From contig CATNEN010000039.1 in the NCBI GenBank assembly GCA_950097015.1, forward strand, positions 3,546,001-3,610,000: a stretch of 64,000 nt of DNA, given 5' to 3'. Positions 12,961 to 24,400 of the stretch are shown piece after piece (the stretch's first letter is position 1; the number at the start of each line of letters is the position of its first letter). A program made the translations under genes and the position numbers. This DNA comes from Macrostomum hystrix. Lineage: Eukaryota; Platyhelminthes; Macrostomidae. Under the pieces are notes generated by a model, which was not told the DNA's origin, ran no database searches, and saw only the letters and a program-made list of their open reading frames with translations.

Positions 12961-13490
12961 TCGGCTCTGACTGATTTGCCACCTGCCTGATCGATGAGGT
13001 TGATCGGTAGACTCGGCTGAGCACAGCAGTGTATCCGTATTCATATTTGCTGTCTCGTATCATACCGTATGATACTGTATACTGTACTCATATGCAGTAA
13101 TTACATTGTCCTATCTGTATCAGGTGTGTGAGTTGCCAAGTGCAGAAGCATTTTTAACCGTTGGCGCCCTTCAATTTGGCCTGAAATTATTGTACTCGTA
13201 ACTAATAAAGCATCGCTGAGCAGCCTCTATCGGTTCTGACTCGCTTGTTCGTATTCTTTTACTTAATTTGTTAAGTGCTTCAATTCTTTCTATTATTTTT
13301 GGTATTTACGGCTGTAAAAAGTAACAAAGCTGAATATTAAACGCAGATAATTTAATTTACTTTTTTCATTACCAGAGCTTACTTTTTATGTCCAGCAGTT
13401 AGGAGATTGTGACCGTAATTTGTCACGTTTTTTCAATAAGCTGTTTCCTCATTTGCAGCTCTAGCATCAGTTCCTAACCAGCCAGCCACA

Positions 13491-13604
13491 ATGCCCGCCA
13501 AGAAAGCCGACGCCAAGAAGCCAGCCGATGCCGGCAAGGACGCCAAGCAGCAGCCGGCGAAGACCGATGGCGGGGAGGCCAAGGCCGGTCAGAAGAAGAA
13601 GTGA
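13491..13604 (+). CDS. array copy 12: 37-residue microprotein
   Basis: Most changed of the intact copies: Ala25Thr, Glu26Asp and Asp29Glu. Acceptor TTTGCAG (AG 13457-13458). AATAAA at 13828-13833. Confidence 0.85.
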   Translation: MPAKKADAKKPADAGKDAKQQPAKTDGGEAKAGQKKK

Positions 13605-14206
13605 TCGGCTCTGACTGATTTGCCACCTGCCTGATCGATGAGTTCGATCAGTAGACCCAGCTGATAGTGTATCCATATTCATATTTGCTGTCTCGTATCA
13701 AACTGTACGCTACTGAAGTCATGTACTGTAATTACACTGTAACAGGTGTGTGAGTTGCCAGGTGCGGACGCATTTGTGTGGCAGGTGGCGCCCATTAAAT
13801 CGTTATGAAATATTTGTACTCGTATCTAATAAATCATCGCTGAGCAGCCTCCATCGGTTCTGACTCGCTTGTTCGTATTTATGCAGCAAGTGTTACTTTT
13901 CGTTTCGATTATTTGTTAGTGCTACTACTGGTAGAGTAGTTTGTGAGATGTATTTGATAAAACAGCCTCATTTTAACTTCTCCGGTACTCGTTGCTCATG
14001 ATCAAGCCCGACTTAGGAATTAGCCTCTTGAAAAAAATGTAATGTTAAACGCTATTATCTATTGTTTACTTTTATCTTTTATAGAGCCTACTTCAGTGCT
14101 ATCTGATTGTTAAGCAGTAAACGCTTGCGATCATGATTTCTTAAAGTTGTTTACAGTAAACTTTTCCATCATTTGCAGCTCTAGCATCAACTCCCAGCCA
14201 GCCACA

Positions 14207-14320
14207 ATGCCCGCCAAGAAAACCGATGCCAAGAAACCAGCCGATGCCGGCAAGGACGCCAAGCAGCAGCCGGCGAAGACCGAAGGTGGCGACGCCAAGG
14301 CCGGTCAGAAGAAGAAGTGA
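14207..14320 (+). CDS. array copy 13: 37-residue microprotein
   Basis: Ala6Thr and Ala25Thr. Acceptor TTTGCAG (AG 14177-14178). The poly(A) signal is the variant AATAAG at 14544-14549, while the post-signal block is kept. Confidence 0.85.
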   Translation: MPAKKTDAKKPADAGKDAKQQPAKTEGGDAKAGQKKK

Positions 14321-14996
14321 TCGGCTCTGACTGATTTGCCACCTGCCTGATTGATTAGTTCGATCAGTAGACTCAGCTGATAGTGTATCCGTATTCATAT
14401 TTGCTGTCTCGTATCATACAGTACGCTAATGTAGTCATGTACTGTAATTACACTGTAACGGAAGTGTGAGTTGCCAGGTGCAGAAGCATTTTTGTAACCG
14501 TTGGCGCCCTTCAAATTGTCCTGAAATATTTCTACTCGTAATTAATAAGTCATCGCTGAGCAGCCTCCATCGGTTCTGACTCGCTTGTTCGTATTTAAAT
14601 CGCAACTGTTCGTGTTGTTTCTTTTGTTTTACCCTTTAGTGTTTACACTGGTCGAGTAGTTAGTGAGGCTTTTTGTGATATGGGCAGCCACTTATAAGCT
14701 ACTCCGGTACCCGTTGCTCATGATCATTCCTGACTTAAGGAATTTTCAATCTGTGGGAATCAGAACAGAGTGCCCATTGACACCAGGGGAGAGCTCATTG
14801 TTACCAGTGTAGTGCTCTTAACAAAATATGTAATGTTAAACTCATATTATCTATAGTTTGTTTTTTCTTTTGAAGAGCTAACTAGTTTTGTTGAGTAATG
14901 AAAATATTACGACCATAATTTCCTACAGTTGTTTACAGAAAACTGTTCTCTGATTTGCAGCTCTAGCATCAACTTCCAGCCAGCCAGCCAGCCACA

Positions 14997-15110
14997 ATGC
15001 CCGCCAAGAAAGCCGATGCTAAGAAGCCAGCCGATGCCGGTAAGGACGCCAAGCAGCAGCCGGCGAAGGCCGAAGGTGGCGATGCCAAGGCCGGTCAGAA
15101 GAAAAAGTGA
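14997..15110 (+). CDS. array copy 14: 37-residue microprotein
   Basis: Consensus protein, with one synonymous AAA in the terminal Lys run. Acceptor TTTGCAG (AG 14959-14960), leader with the extra CCAG repeat as in copy 7. The 3' flank diverges after GCCTGATTGATG and lacks the AATAAA block; a small hairpin-like GGACTGACTCTTCTTTGAGTCC lies at about 15159-15180. Confidence 0.85.
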   Translation: MPAKKADAKKPADAGKDAKQQPAKAEGGDAKAGQKKK

Positions 15111-15847
15111 TCGGCTCTGACTGATTTGCCACCTGCCTGATTGATGTGTTACATAATTGGACTGACTCTTCTTTGAGTCCATAATTTAGTGTATCCGTAC
15201 AATTAAATGCGCTGACTTTTTATTCTTACCCTAAGCGCACTTTACTTACCTCCTCGATCGCAGTTGCGTAATAGTAGCAGGTAAAATATGTTATATGTAT
15301 GTTACAAGCGTAGTGGTATATCGCAGGGAGTACTCGTTTTTACAGCAGACCTTTAGCGGAATAAAACCGACACCCATGACCGACTGTGTCATTCGTTGTG
15401 AAATAAGACAAATTCAAAGTAAATTTATAATGCAAGCTCTGGCTTATTTGTTTAATTGCCTACTCTCAACTTCGAACCCATTAGCAGTCTTAGTCTCGTG
15501 TAATAAGTGGTTGCCCACTTTGATTTCTAGCCGGTCGTATTGTTGAAGTCATGTTCTAGGGCCCGAAACTTGGGTTCGACGTAGCGCGAAGTGACACCAC
15601 TCGTTGCAGCGGTTTAAGGACCCTAGGTTACTGGTTCACTGAACTTGAATAATTTACAATGGCCTGAAGGAAATTTGTCAGCTAGCTCCTTGATTCAATA
15701 TTAACCAGTTGTTTGGCTTGGAGAGTCATTGGTACTCGTAACTGTTGGACCACATAAATATTATTTACTTGTTGAAGCGATTCGAATGTATTTAGTATAT
15801 AATTTTTTTATATTTCAGCTCTAGCAGCTCCAAGACACAAGTCCACA

Positions 15848-15961
15848 ATGCCCGCCAAGAAAGCCGATGCCAAGAAACCAGCCGATGCCGGCAAGGACGC
15901 CAAGCAGCAGCCGGCGAAGGCCGACGGCGGCGACGCCAAGGGCGGTCAGAAGAAGAAGTGA
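15848..15961 (+). CDS. array copy 15: 37-residue microprotein
   Basis: Glu26Asp and Ala32Gly. Acceptor ATTTCAG (AG 15817-15818), leader CTCTAGCAGCTCCAAGAC as in copy 5. AATAAA at 16177-16182 with the conserved block. Confidence 0.85.
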   Translation: MPAKKADAKKPADAGKDAKQQPAKADGGDAKGGQKKK

Positions 15962-16512
15962 TCGGCTCTGACTGATTTGCCACCTGCCTGTTCGATGAGT
16001 TCGATCAGTAGACTCAGCTGATAGTGTATTGTTACTTGCTGTCTCGTATCATACTGTACGCTAATGTAGTCATGCCGTAATTACACTGTAACAGGTGTGT
16101 GAGTTGCCAGGTGCAGACGCATTTGTGTAGCAGGTGGCGCCCATCAAATCGTCCTGAAATATTTGTACTCGTATCTAATAAATCATCGCTGAGCAGCCTC
16201 CATCGGTTCTGACTCGCTTGTTCGTATTTTCTCTCACCTTGTTGGCTTAAGTGTTTGTGTCCATTTATATTGTGGCTTTTGTTCTAGTTCTTATGGGGCA
16301 ATCTGAATCAGAGTCTCTAGATGCCATGATAGAAACTCACATTTGCACGAGCTATTTCCAAGTAGCAAATTCACGTTCTTAACTTTCGATATTGTTGCAA
16401 GCAAGCAAATTAAGCAAATTAGTTAAGTAGCTGTTTTTTTTAACAAAAATGTCTAATATTTTAATCTAATATAATTATCTATTTCAGCTATTGCCGCAGC
16501 CAGCCAGCCACA

Positions 16513-16626
16513 ATGCCCGCCAAGAAAGCTGACGCCAAGAAGCCAGCCGATGCCGGCAAGGACGCCAAGCAGCAGCCGGCGAAGGCTGAAGGTGGCGATG
16601 CCAAGGCCGGTCAGAAGAAGAAGTGA
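16513..16626 (+). CDS. array copy 16: 37-residue microprotein, last of the array
   Basis: Consensus protein. Acceptor ATTTCAG (AG 16486-16487), followed by a short leader CTATTGCCGCAGCCAGC unlike the other units. After the stop only about 18 nt of the conserved block remain; AATAAA at 16725-16730 lies in unrelated sequence. This marks the 3' edge of the array. Confidence 0.85.
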   Translation: MPAKKADAKKPADAGKDAKQQPAKAEGGDAKAGQKKK

Positions 16627-16730
16627 TCGGCTCTGACTGATTACGCGAGCAGTATTTTCACTTTGTTGTATGCGTGTCGGTGAAAAAAAATTTACCCTCA
16701 TTTGCTTTGCGGTTTAATTAATTCAATAAA

Positions 16731-17837
16731 AATCGAATTCACATGTGTGTTTCAATATGTTTATCGGTTCTAGCATTGAAATTGTATAGCGCAAAAGAAA
16801 ACGTTGCTGCAGTTACGGTTTCTGTTTAATTTTATTTGGCTTTTTCGACTAAACTTTCTACCTGACGAGCTTGCTATAAAGCCGTAAGAGCAGTCGTGTC
16901 TCACCTATGTTAAGACGATTTAATAAGCGATAAACGAGGGACTTCATCAGCATGGGAACTTTGTGCAATTATTAGAGGGCCGAAGTCTCAGAGTTACGGA
17001 TCACCTATGTAGTATCACCCGGCCTCTCTTTAACTGTGGAAAGGATTTGAGTTTGAGTTCCGCAAGTTACCGTAAATTCTAGTTATTTGCGTTTTGCCGT
17101 TGACATTGATTTTTTCACGACTATCAGGAGTGAAGCAGTAACTTTTTACTGTCCTTTAATCACTTCTCAAGAAAAGTACTGTCCGGTTGAGTTTGGCCTG
17201 GCTGGTACACCAACCTGAGAACTGCGGATCTGATGCTATAAATTATGTATTGAATTATTGCCAACGGTTGAAGGCTTGCGTCTTAATAATTTCAATCAAG
17301 CGAGAAAGTGAAAGGTTATTTAGCAGAGTTCATTTAAATCAGCATGCCAAAAGCCATTTAGAGTAGCTCAAACCTGGCTGGCAGCGTGCACCGACCGACC
17401 CCTGGCTAAATAGGCTGGGTGGGTTAAGTGTAGGTGCACTAGTCCCTGAAGGCATAATACATAACTACGAGTATATTGTATTATGTCTTCAACAAATGGC
17501 TTCATGTGCTACGAACAACTACCATGGACTCTTCCCGTCAGAAGGAGTTGAGAACCCCCCTGCAACCTGAATCTTCACTCATTGATTACCACCAATGGAA
17601 AATTTTATCGGCTGAAATATCTAGTTACTAGATCGATACAAAAATGAAAAACCGCGAATGACGCAATGCACTCTGCTCACCCACCCCGACTCCGTAACCA
17701 GAGAAACGAAAGAGAGTCAGTAGCATGACAGTATGTCACCTGACAGTAGCATGGAAATTCGGGTGTGTTATTAAATAACAAATGTTGCTAGTACGCTCGT
17801 ACAAGCCGAACTTAATATGAGAACTCATACAAAACTG
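16731..17837. other. intergenic region between the array and the Tc1-like element
   Basis: No supported gene, tandem repeat or RNA gene. Part of it should hold the 3' end of the Tc1-like element, but I could not identify convincing terminal inverted repeats. Confidence 0.4.
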
Positions 17838-18874
17838 TCAATAGCGCGTGTAGCAACCACGAACCTCAACCAGAGCGGAAACTCGGCGTGGCATTCCCAA
17901 AATTAGGCGCCGCAAGAAATTCTGAGGTAGCTGCTGCCATGCATTGGTCATCGCCTGGCGTAGCTCCGCAAGATTCTGGGGCGGGGCATTTGACGCTGGA
18001 TGGTGCATTTCATGAAATCCCAAACATGCTCAATGGGATTCATGTCAGGTGATCGCGATGGCCACCTCAGAGTTCGCAAGTTCAGTTGCTCCTTCAGCTG
18101 AGCCACAGCGGCAGCTCGGTGCGGCGGGGCGTTGTCGTCCTGGAGAATGCAGTTCTGAACCCCGCCAAATTCAGCATTGACAAAAGGCAGAAGATGCATT
18201 TTCAGTAAATTAGCGTAGACGCCTGCCGTTACATTTGAGGCCAGAAAGACAAGCTCCGTCTTGGCGTTCAACGTGATCCCCGCCCAAACATGCACCGAGG
18301 CTGAATGTCCGTCGGTGGCTTGAACGCGCTGTTACAGCATTTCCTGCCGCGGCTCTCGCCAAACACGAACGCGACCGTCTGCCTGAAAGAGGCGGAAGCG
18401 GCTCTCATCAGTGAATACGACGCGTCGCCATTGCTGCTGCCTCCAGTGAATTCGCTGCATCGCCCACAGCTCTCGTGTGGCGCTGTGAGCAGGCGTCAGT
18501 CGGGGTCGCTTGCGCATCTTCCGGCAGCGCAGCCCAGCCGCCCAACTTCTCCGTCGAATTGTTTGGGCGCTCAAGATGTTCCCGCGCCTGCTTCTTTCAC
18601 CCCAGATGAGTCGAAGCAATGTGGCAGGTAAGGTGGGGTTTCCCCTCACAATTCGCAGCAGTCGCCGATCAGCCCTTGCTGTGCTGCGCAGATGACGGCG
18701 CTGGACTCCACGACTTGCGTGCGCGACACTGCCAGTGTCTCTGGACTTCTGCAGAAGGCTGCGAATCGTCGAACGTGATCTGCCGAATTGACGGGCTACT
18801 GCTCGGATGGACATTCCGGCCTCAAGCATGCCTATGGCTCGCCATCGTTCACCATCGGTCATGTGGCGAACCAT
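17838..18874 (-). mobile_element. Tc1-like transposase gene, broken by frameshifts
   Basis: Read on the minus strand from an ATG at 18874. The N-terminal part has helix-turn-helix features (MLEAGMSIRAVARQFGRSRS), then a DNA-binding linker and the first catalytic Asp in VVFTDESRFRLF. This frame stops near 18332; a second frame (18295-17948) resumes with VWAGITLN, LQDDNAPPHRA (second Asp) and PDMNPIEHVWD (Glu). Exactly 34 residues separate the second Asp from the Glu, the DD34E spacing of Tc1. A third frame (18023-17838) gives the C-terminus (LAELRQAMTNAWQQLPQNF). At least two frameshifts make it non-functional. Terminal inverted repeats were not recognised, so the element ends are uncertain. 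Confidence 0.9.
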
Positions 18875-19331
18875 TTTGGAGATAACCAGTAATACTGGTT
18901 ACTCGTTAGCTGCCTTTAGACTGAGTGTGCTAAATCATCCATTTTGAACTTCGCGATAACCCTTTACCCACCCACACTCTCCCACGGTAGCTCTCCTTGC
19001 AGTCATGTGTTAATGACACAGGAAAGCACAGAATTAACAGAAAGTTTTGTGGACTTCATAGAAAGCATACTTAAAGCTAGATAAAAAAGCCACTGCCCTG
19101 AGGCCCATATTTAGAATGCAAAAACACAATAGCTATTCTTCTTTCGGTCAGTTTTAATTTTCTCTTTAAATTTCAATATTTATTTTTTGTTTTAATGCCT
19201 TTGTTTATTTCAAAAATTAGTTTTTTCATTATATTTTATTCACCTAAAATTAATCTTATGCATGCATCGAATTGTTCAGCCTCAAACATAAAATAAGCAA
19301 AAAATCAGCACCCAATCGGCGTGCGCACCTC
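18875..19331. other. flank of the Tc1-like element
   Basis: AT-rich, no gene recognised. It probably includes the 5' end of the Tc1-like element. Confidence 0.35.

Positions 19332-19399
<68 letters not shown>
19332..19399. repeat. (AAT)n microsatellite
   Basis: About 22 uninterrupted AAT/ATA trinucleotides. Confidence 0.95.
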
Positions 19400-19599
19400 G
19401 GTGCACATTACGTAATTTGTGGCAGTGAGTTGAGATCAACCGTTACCCTCGCTCTGCTGAGTGTACACTTCGGCTTCGATTTGTGATCAGTTAAATCCAG
19501 AAAGTATTTGCGAAAGTTTCTAATCCGAAGGTGAGGGGTCGATATATATAGTTTGGTAGCAAAAAATGTTTTGTCTAGCTAAAGGACACTAATTATTCC

Positions 19600-19670
19600 T
19601 GTGGAGACGGAATCGAACTCCCCACCTTCAAGCCCTGAGTCGGACGCTCTAAACCACTAAGCTACAACCC
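19600..19670 (-). repeat. tRNA-like sequence, probable SINE head
   Basis: On the minus strand an A-box-like TAGCTTAGTGG (about 19664-19654) is followed by a B-box-like AGTTCGATTCC (about 19618-19608), the internal RNA polymerase III promoter spacing of a tRNA. The acceptor, anticodon and T stems do not pair well, so I call it a tRNA-derived repeat rather than a tRNA gene. Confidence 0.55.
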
Positions 19671-19827
19671 TGGGGCCTATTTTATAAACGCATAAAATTT
19701 TGTTTTTGTTAGGCGACAAGTCACTGGCTTAGTTTGGCTAGCCTATTCCTATTAGTAAACCATACTACGGCTATTGAGGACGACGCAGTAAATTAATAGT
19801 CTATGGCAAAACCAAGGACTACTAGAC

Positions 19828-19890
19828 TAGATTATAGACTAGACTAGACTAGACTACTAGACTAGACTAGACTAGATTATAGACTATAAC
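19828..19890. repeat. (AGACT)n low-complexity repeat
   Basis: Repeated CTAGACTAGACTAG, interrupted twice by ATTATAGACTA. Confidence 0.85.
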
Positions 19891-20245
19891 GACGTATTCC
19901 AGTGGTCCTTGGGCAAAACTTGTCTAACCATGGAATGAATCGCGGATAAAAAAGACAGATTTTAGCATTGGTTTATGAAATCCATTTTTTTACTATAGAT
20001 AAAATCCGCGGACCCCGGGATTATAAGCAACTGGACTGGAAGGCTAAAAATAACCCATACCACAAGGGGGCATTAGTTTCCTACACAGCTTTTCTGCAGA
20101 GGGGCATGAATTGCTAACACAAATCACATAAATAGATAAATAGACACGTGTACAACTGAAAAAAACACTTTGCAACAGTGGAAAAAGCAAAAACATTTCT
20201 GACAAGCCACTTAATCTGAAACCGAGGCGAATCCGCAGTTAATTA

Positions 20246-21338
20246 TTAGTAGGAATCGGCAGACTGACTGGAGAGCTTCGTAATCTTCCGCTTCCTTCCG
20301 CGCTCCGAATCGCCAGAAACTTCCTTAGCCAGGTTCCTCATCATGCAGTTGAAGAACGCTTTAGACAATTCTGTCTTCACATCATGTCCTTGGGTGCATG
20401 TTGTGAGGTGGGTGAATGATTCTAGAAAAAGTGCGTCGTCGGTCATTTCGTCCACGAGTCCACAAAATACCAGCTGCTGCTGCTCAGCGCACATGAACTC
20501 CTTCTTCAATGTCTCCTTTCGCCGAATCTCTTAGAAAATTTTCCAGCAATGAGTGCCCAAAGCAAAAGCAAACTCAGTTGGCTGGCAAAGACCACCTCGG
20601 TTGATCTGGTCAATGAAGGAGGAGGCCTGTGCTGGAACCCAGTCAACATCCAACTGCGCGGCAGCATCTTCCTCCAACAGCAGTTCTCTGCACGAATCAC
20701 ACCTTCGGTTTTTCACCAGAGTTCGGGCAACAGCGGCAATGACGTAATAAATTACCGTCTGATCAGCAGGAGCTGGCTCGCAATCCATGTCTAGCTTTAC
20801 GGCCAAGTTGTTGACACAAGTACAGCTTGCCGTCGCACAGAGAGATTTGAAAACCTGCTGGCTTACTCTCCTCCTGATCAAGTCTGGAGCGCACGTCGTG
20901 TAGGCTGCAATCAGCAATTGAGTCGGCTTCCTGAAAGGTGTCGATGCTGCTTTGCAGGGCACTGAGTTCCCGCTCCAGACGTTCAGAAGAAGTCGCCGCT
21001 GTTGATCTCTGCGGCTTTTTTTCAGAGGACAGGTAGGATGGAGCGTTGGGAAAGATGGACGGCACAGCCCCTTGTTTCAAAAGGCGTCCTAGTAGTTGCT
21101 CCTTGCTCTTCTTACGTGCGGCGTTTGTATCCATGGAACTTTCAACGAAGTCGTCCGGATGAAAATGTCTGGAGCAAATCCTTGAGTTTTTTGTTGGCTC
21201 AAACTCCTGCCTTGGATTGGCTCGCTTCCACTTTTCCAGAAGAGCGGGGTCCTTCCATGGAAAACTATGGAAGCTGACTCTTGCGACAGTTCCATTTGCT
21301 CGATTTGAGCATCCGTACGCTGAGCAAGACTTCACCAT
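20246..21338 (-). pseudogene. THAP-domain protein related to P-element transposase, lacking the catalytic core
   Basis: From the ATG at 21338 the first frame (to 20763) has a THAP zinc finger: MVKSCSAYGCSNR, FHSFPWKD, WKRANP, then ICSRHFHPDDF and the usual AVPSIFP. A short coiled-coil-like stretch (RLERELSALQSSIDTF) follows. Two other minus frames (20962-20531, 20509-20246) carry the C-terminal domain, with CDSCRELLLEE and NLAKEVSGDSERGRKRK, matching in order the C-terminus of the plus-strand copy at 23.8-24.5 kb. The RNase H-like core between them is absent, so this resembles an internally deleted derivative. The frame changes could be short introns or indels. It lies head to head with the intact-ended element, its start 76 bp from that element's left end. 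Confidence 0.7.
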
Positions 21339-21413
21339 TAGTGGTCTTCACTCTCAGAGTCTCAGACAATTATTAGTGCTAGTTAGCAAAAACAAGGAGA
21401 GATCGTTTTTAGG

Positions 21414-24400
21414 CACAGACCAAGAAATATAACTAGACTGCGCATCCCGCATTTCTTGCTTGGACTTCTTTTTGACCAAATGACAGTGGAAAAAATGGTC
21501 CCTCTCTCCCTACTCGAAAACGATCGATAATTGTGCTTGGGCAAGAAGTTAGGGTACAGGCCTGCTTTTCTTTCCGCCTGCGTTGATATGTAGCTATACT
21601 CGTATATTAAAGTGGTCTGGGGCCAAAAATATAAACTTATAAAACACATACTTGAAATACAAAGCAAGCTGCTTCAGTCTAATCTAAATCAATCCTCACC
21701 AAATCGAACTGCCATTGAAGAATCTAATTCTTCAAAACTGCCTAGTAGAAAAAGTCACGGCAGCTTTTGCAGCGCTCTAGGCTGCTCGAACAACTCGTCA
21801 ATGTCTCCGGCAGTGTCCTTCCATTTTTTCCAAAGGACACTGAAATGAAGAGAAAGTGGCTGGTTGCGCTCCGACGCAAGGAGTTCAAACCATCGGCGAC
21901 CACCCAAGTCTGCTCGGTCCACTTTGCAGAGTCTTGCTTCAAGGAACAACTAGCCGGCTTTCTGCCCACCACAAGAAGGCGGCTGTATCCAAATGCTGTT
22001 CCTTCTATCTTCCCGACGCTCCCTGACCGCCTGCAGCCTGTTGAAAAGAAGCGAAAAACAGCCACCGCCGCCGCCGCCGCTGCTCAGGAAGTTGACTTTG
22101 CTGCATTTTTGAAAGCGCCGGGATGTAGCAAGACGAAGGCTCAGCCAACTGACACGGAGGCAGATGAACTAGAACAACCCCTACAAGAACTGCATGCCAA
22201 CTGTGTGGCCAGAGAACAATTCAAAGAAAAGGTGAGTCCTAAAAAACCTGAGGCGCAGATACAATAGGCTTTTGGCTGCTCATAAGAGATCTAAGAAAAG
22301 TTCTAAGGCCATTGAAATCCTGCGTCGGACGGTACAGAGCAAGTACAGAAAAATTCTATCTCTGCGCTCAAAGCACAGGCAAATTAAACAGAGAGCCAAA
22401 ACATTGAAGGACGCAATTCTGGATCTAAAGGCCAAGTGCATGTTAAACGAAGCAGCGGCATCTCGATTGAATTTCTTGACCTCCGATTCACTGCTGAGCA
22501 GCATCGTGCCTTGCAATAGAAAAAGGACAAAGAGGTTCTCTGACGAAGTGCGCAAATTCGCCTCTGAATTGAATTTCTATAGTCCGAAGGCTTATGAGTA
22601 TGTACGAAAGTACTTTCAGCTTCCACATCCTGCGTCACTTAGAAAATGGCTCTCAAATGCAAAGTGCTTTCCAGGGTTTTGCGATCAGGCTTTCCAGGAA
22701 CTTTCGCGGCGACGCAGCTCCACTGACGGCCAAGCCTTTGACTACTGCAACGTTGTTGCTGATGAAATGTCGCTGGAGTCGATGATTGAATGGAATTCAA
22801 GCGAAGGTATGTTTTTTGGCTACGTTGACAAAGGTGATGGCAAACCAAGTGATCAGGAGGCGTCTTCGGCACTGGTAGTGATGGCAGTGGGGCTTAAGAG
22901 CTATTGGAAGCTGCCTTTAGGGTATTTTCTAGTGAATGGAGTTGACGGCGAATTTCTTTCGAGCGTTGTAGAGGAATCCATTCAGCGACTGTACCAGGTT
23001 GGCGTCATAGCAACATCATTCACATACGATGGAACTCAGCACAACATTGGAGCGATCGAACTCCTTGGCTCCAGAATAAGTTCTCCGAACGAGGTCGTCG
23101 CCTGCTTCCCGCACCCCTGCGATCCTAGCATTCAGGTTGCAGCCTTCCGGGATGTGCCTCATATGTTAAAGCTGATTCGCAATCAGTGGCAGTCACTGGG
23201 AAGATTTGTTTGGCCGAACAGAGGAAATATTGAATGGAAATACTCGTATGTTTCCATGTTGCAGCAAGTACAAGAAAGTCATGGAATCCGACTTGGAAAC
23301 AAGTTAAGCAGGCATCATATCAAGTTTGCTAATTTAAAGATGAAGGTCTATTTGGCATCACAACTGTTTAGCAAGTCAGTGGCCGACTCTTTGCGATGGG
23401 TGCATCAGCAAGGTGATCGGATTTGAGCACTCTGATGTGCTAGTCACCGCAGATTTCGTTGAGCACATGAATGATTTGTTCGACGCTTTCAATTCCAAGC
23501 GGCTGGTCAGTTATGGCGCCAAAATGGCTCTTAGAGCTGACAATCAGTCGGATTGGATCGATTTCTTCTCTAGCTCGATCGAACTTCTCCGTAGCCTTGA
23601 AACTCCGGCTGGCTGCAAGATAGTAGAAACCGCAAAGAAGACTTCCTAGGCTTCATCACCAACTGCCATGGCAATTATGGAGCTCGCTAAGTATTTCTTT
23701 TCGACTGGCGAATTATTCTTTCTTTGCACTTACAAGCTTTCGCAGGATTTTCTCGAACAAAACAGTTAATGCAGTAAGGCTACGAAATGGCTGGAACCAT
23801 AACCCAACGCCCACGCAATTTCGCTCAGCATTCAGGCAGCTGTTGGTGCATGCCGGAGGTGGAATCCTACAGTCCGTGAGTCCGAATGTGAGGCAGCAGG
23901 ATGCCACTATTCAGTTATCATTGTCTTGTCTGCCATCATCATCGGGACAGCAGCCATGGAAGCAGATGAAAGCTCAAAATGAAATGGGACTGAGTCTGGG
24001 TTCAATCCAACACTGCAAGAATGCATCGGTGTGTGACATTTGCCAGTCCATCGTGTGCTATATCGCAGGCGCGGTCGTCCGAAGAATAATGAAAGCAGTT
24101 GAATGTGCTCCGTGCAGGTCAGCTCTGATCACAAGCTCTGAGACGCCAGGAGCTTCACGCGGACCATGCTCACTCGTTGCCATAAAAAATGTTTTGAACA
24201 AGGAAGGAACTGGCGGCCTGATTTTTCCTAGCAGCAATGTCCTGTGGGTGCTGCTCAATGCAGAGACTGTTGTTCGGCGTGCCAGCTACAGCAGCGGATT
24301 CTCTAGTGATGTAGCTGTTCAGGAGATTCTGTGCATGTCAATCGATCTGTTCCCTGAACTGGACTCTCATTCGGCATCCGCGAGTATCAGCATTGAGTCT

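Larger units (their letters stand above)
5383..16730 (+). repeat. tandem array of sixteen microprotein genes
   Basis: Sixteen same-strand units of about 0.63-0.95 kb (stop-to-ATG spacers of 511-840 bp). Each carries a 3' splice acceptor with a U-rich tract, an untranslated leader of about 25-50 nt, a 114-nt coding region, and usually a conserved 3' block. That block starts right after the stop (TCGGCTCTGACTGATTTGCC) and ends with AATAAA, then GCATCGCTGAGCAGCCTCC and GGTTCTGACTCGCTTGTTCG. Coding regions are nearly identical while spacers differ. Spacers fall into families: the spacer before copy 7 closely resembles those before copies 2 and 14, 8 resembles 13, and 9 resembles 12 (3 is related), showing unequal exchange or block duplication. 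No 5' exon is visible in any unit. Confidence 0.93.

Noticed and set aside
5353-16700. Minus-strand frames of 60-100 codons recurring over each array unit
   Set aside because: They lie antisense to the microprotein coding region and its 3' block. Their beginnings differ between copies and they ignore the splice acceptors.
17640-18960. Terminal inverted repeats of the Tc1-like element
   Set aside because: I compared the flanks on both sides and found no convincing inverted match or TA-bounded ends.
19600-19670. A functional tRNA gene
   Set aside because: Boxes A and B fit, but the acceptor, anticodon and T stems do not pair.
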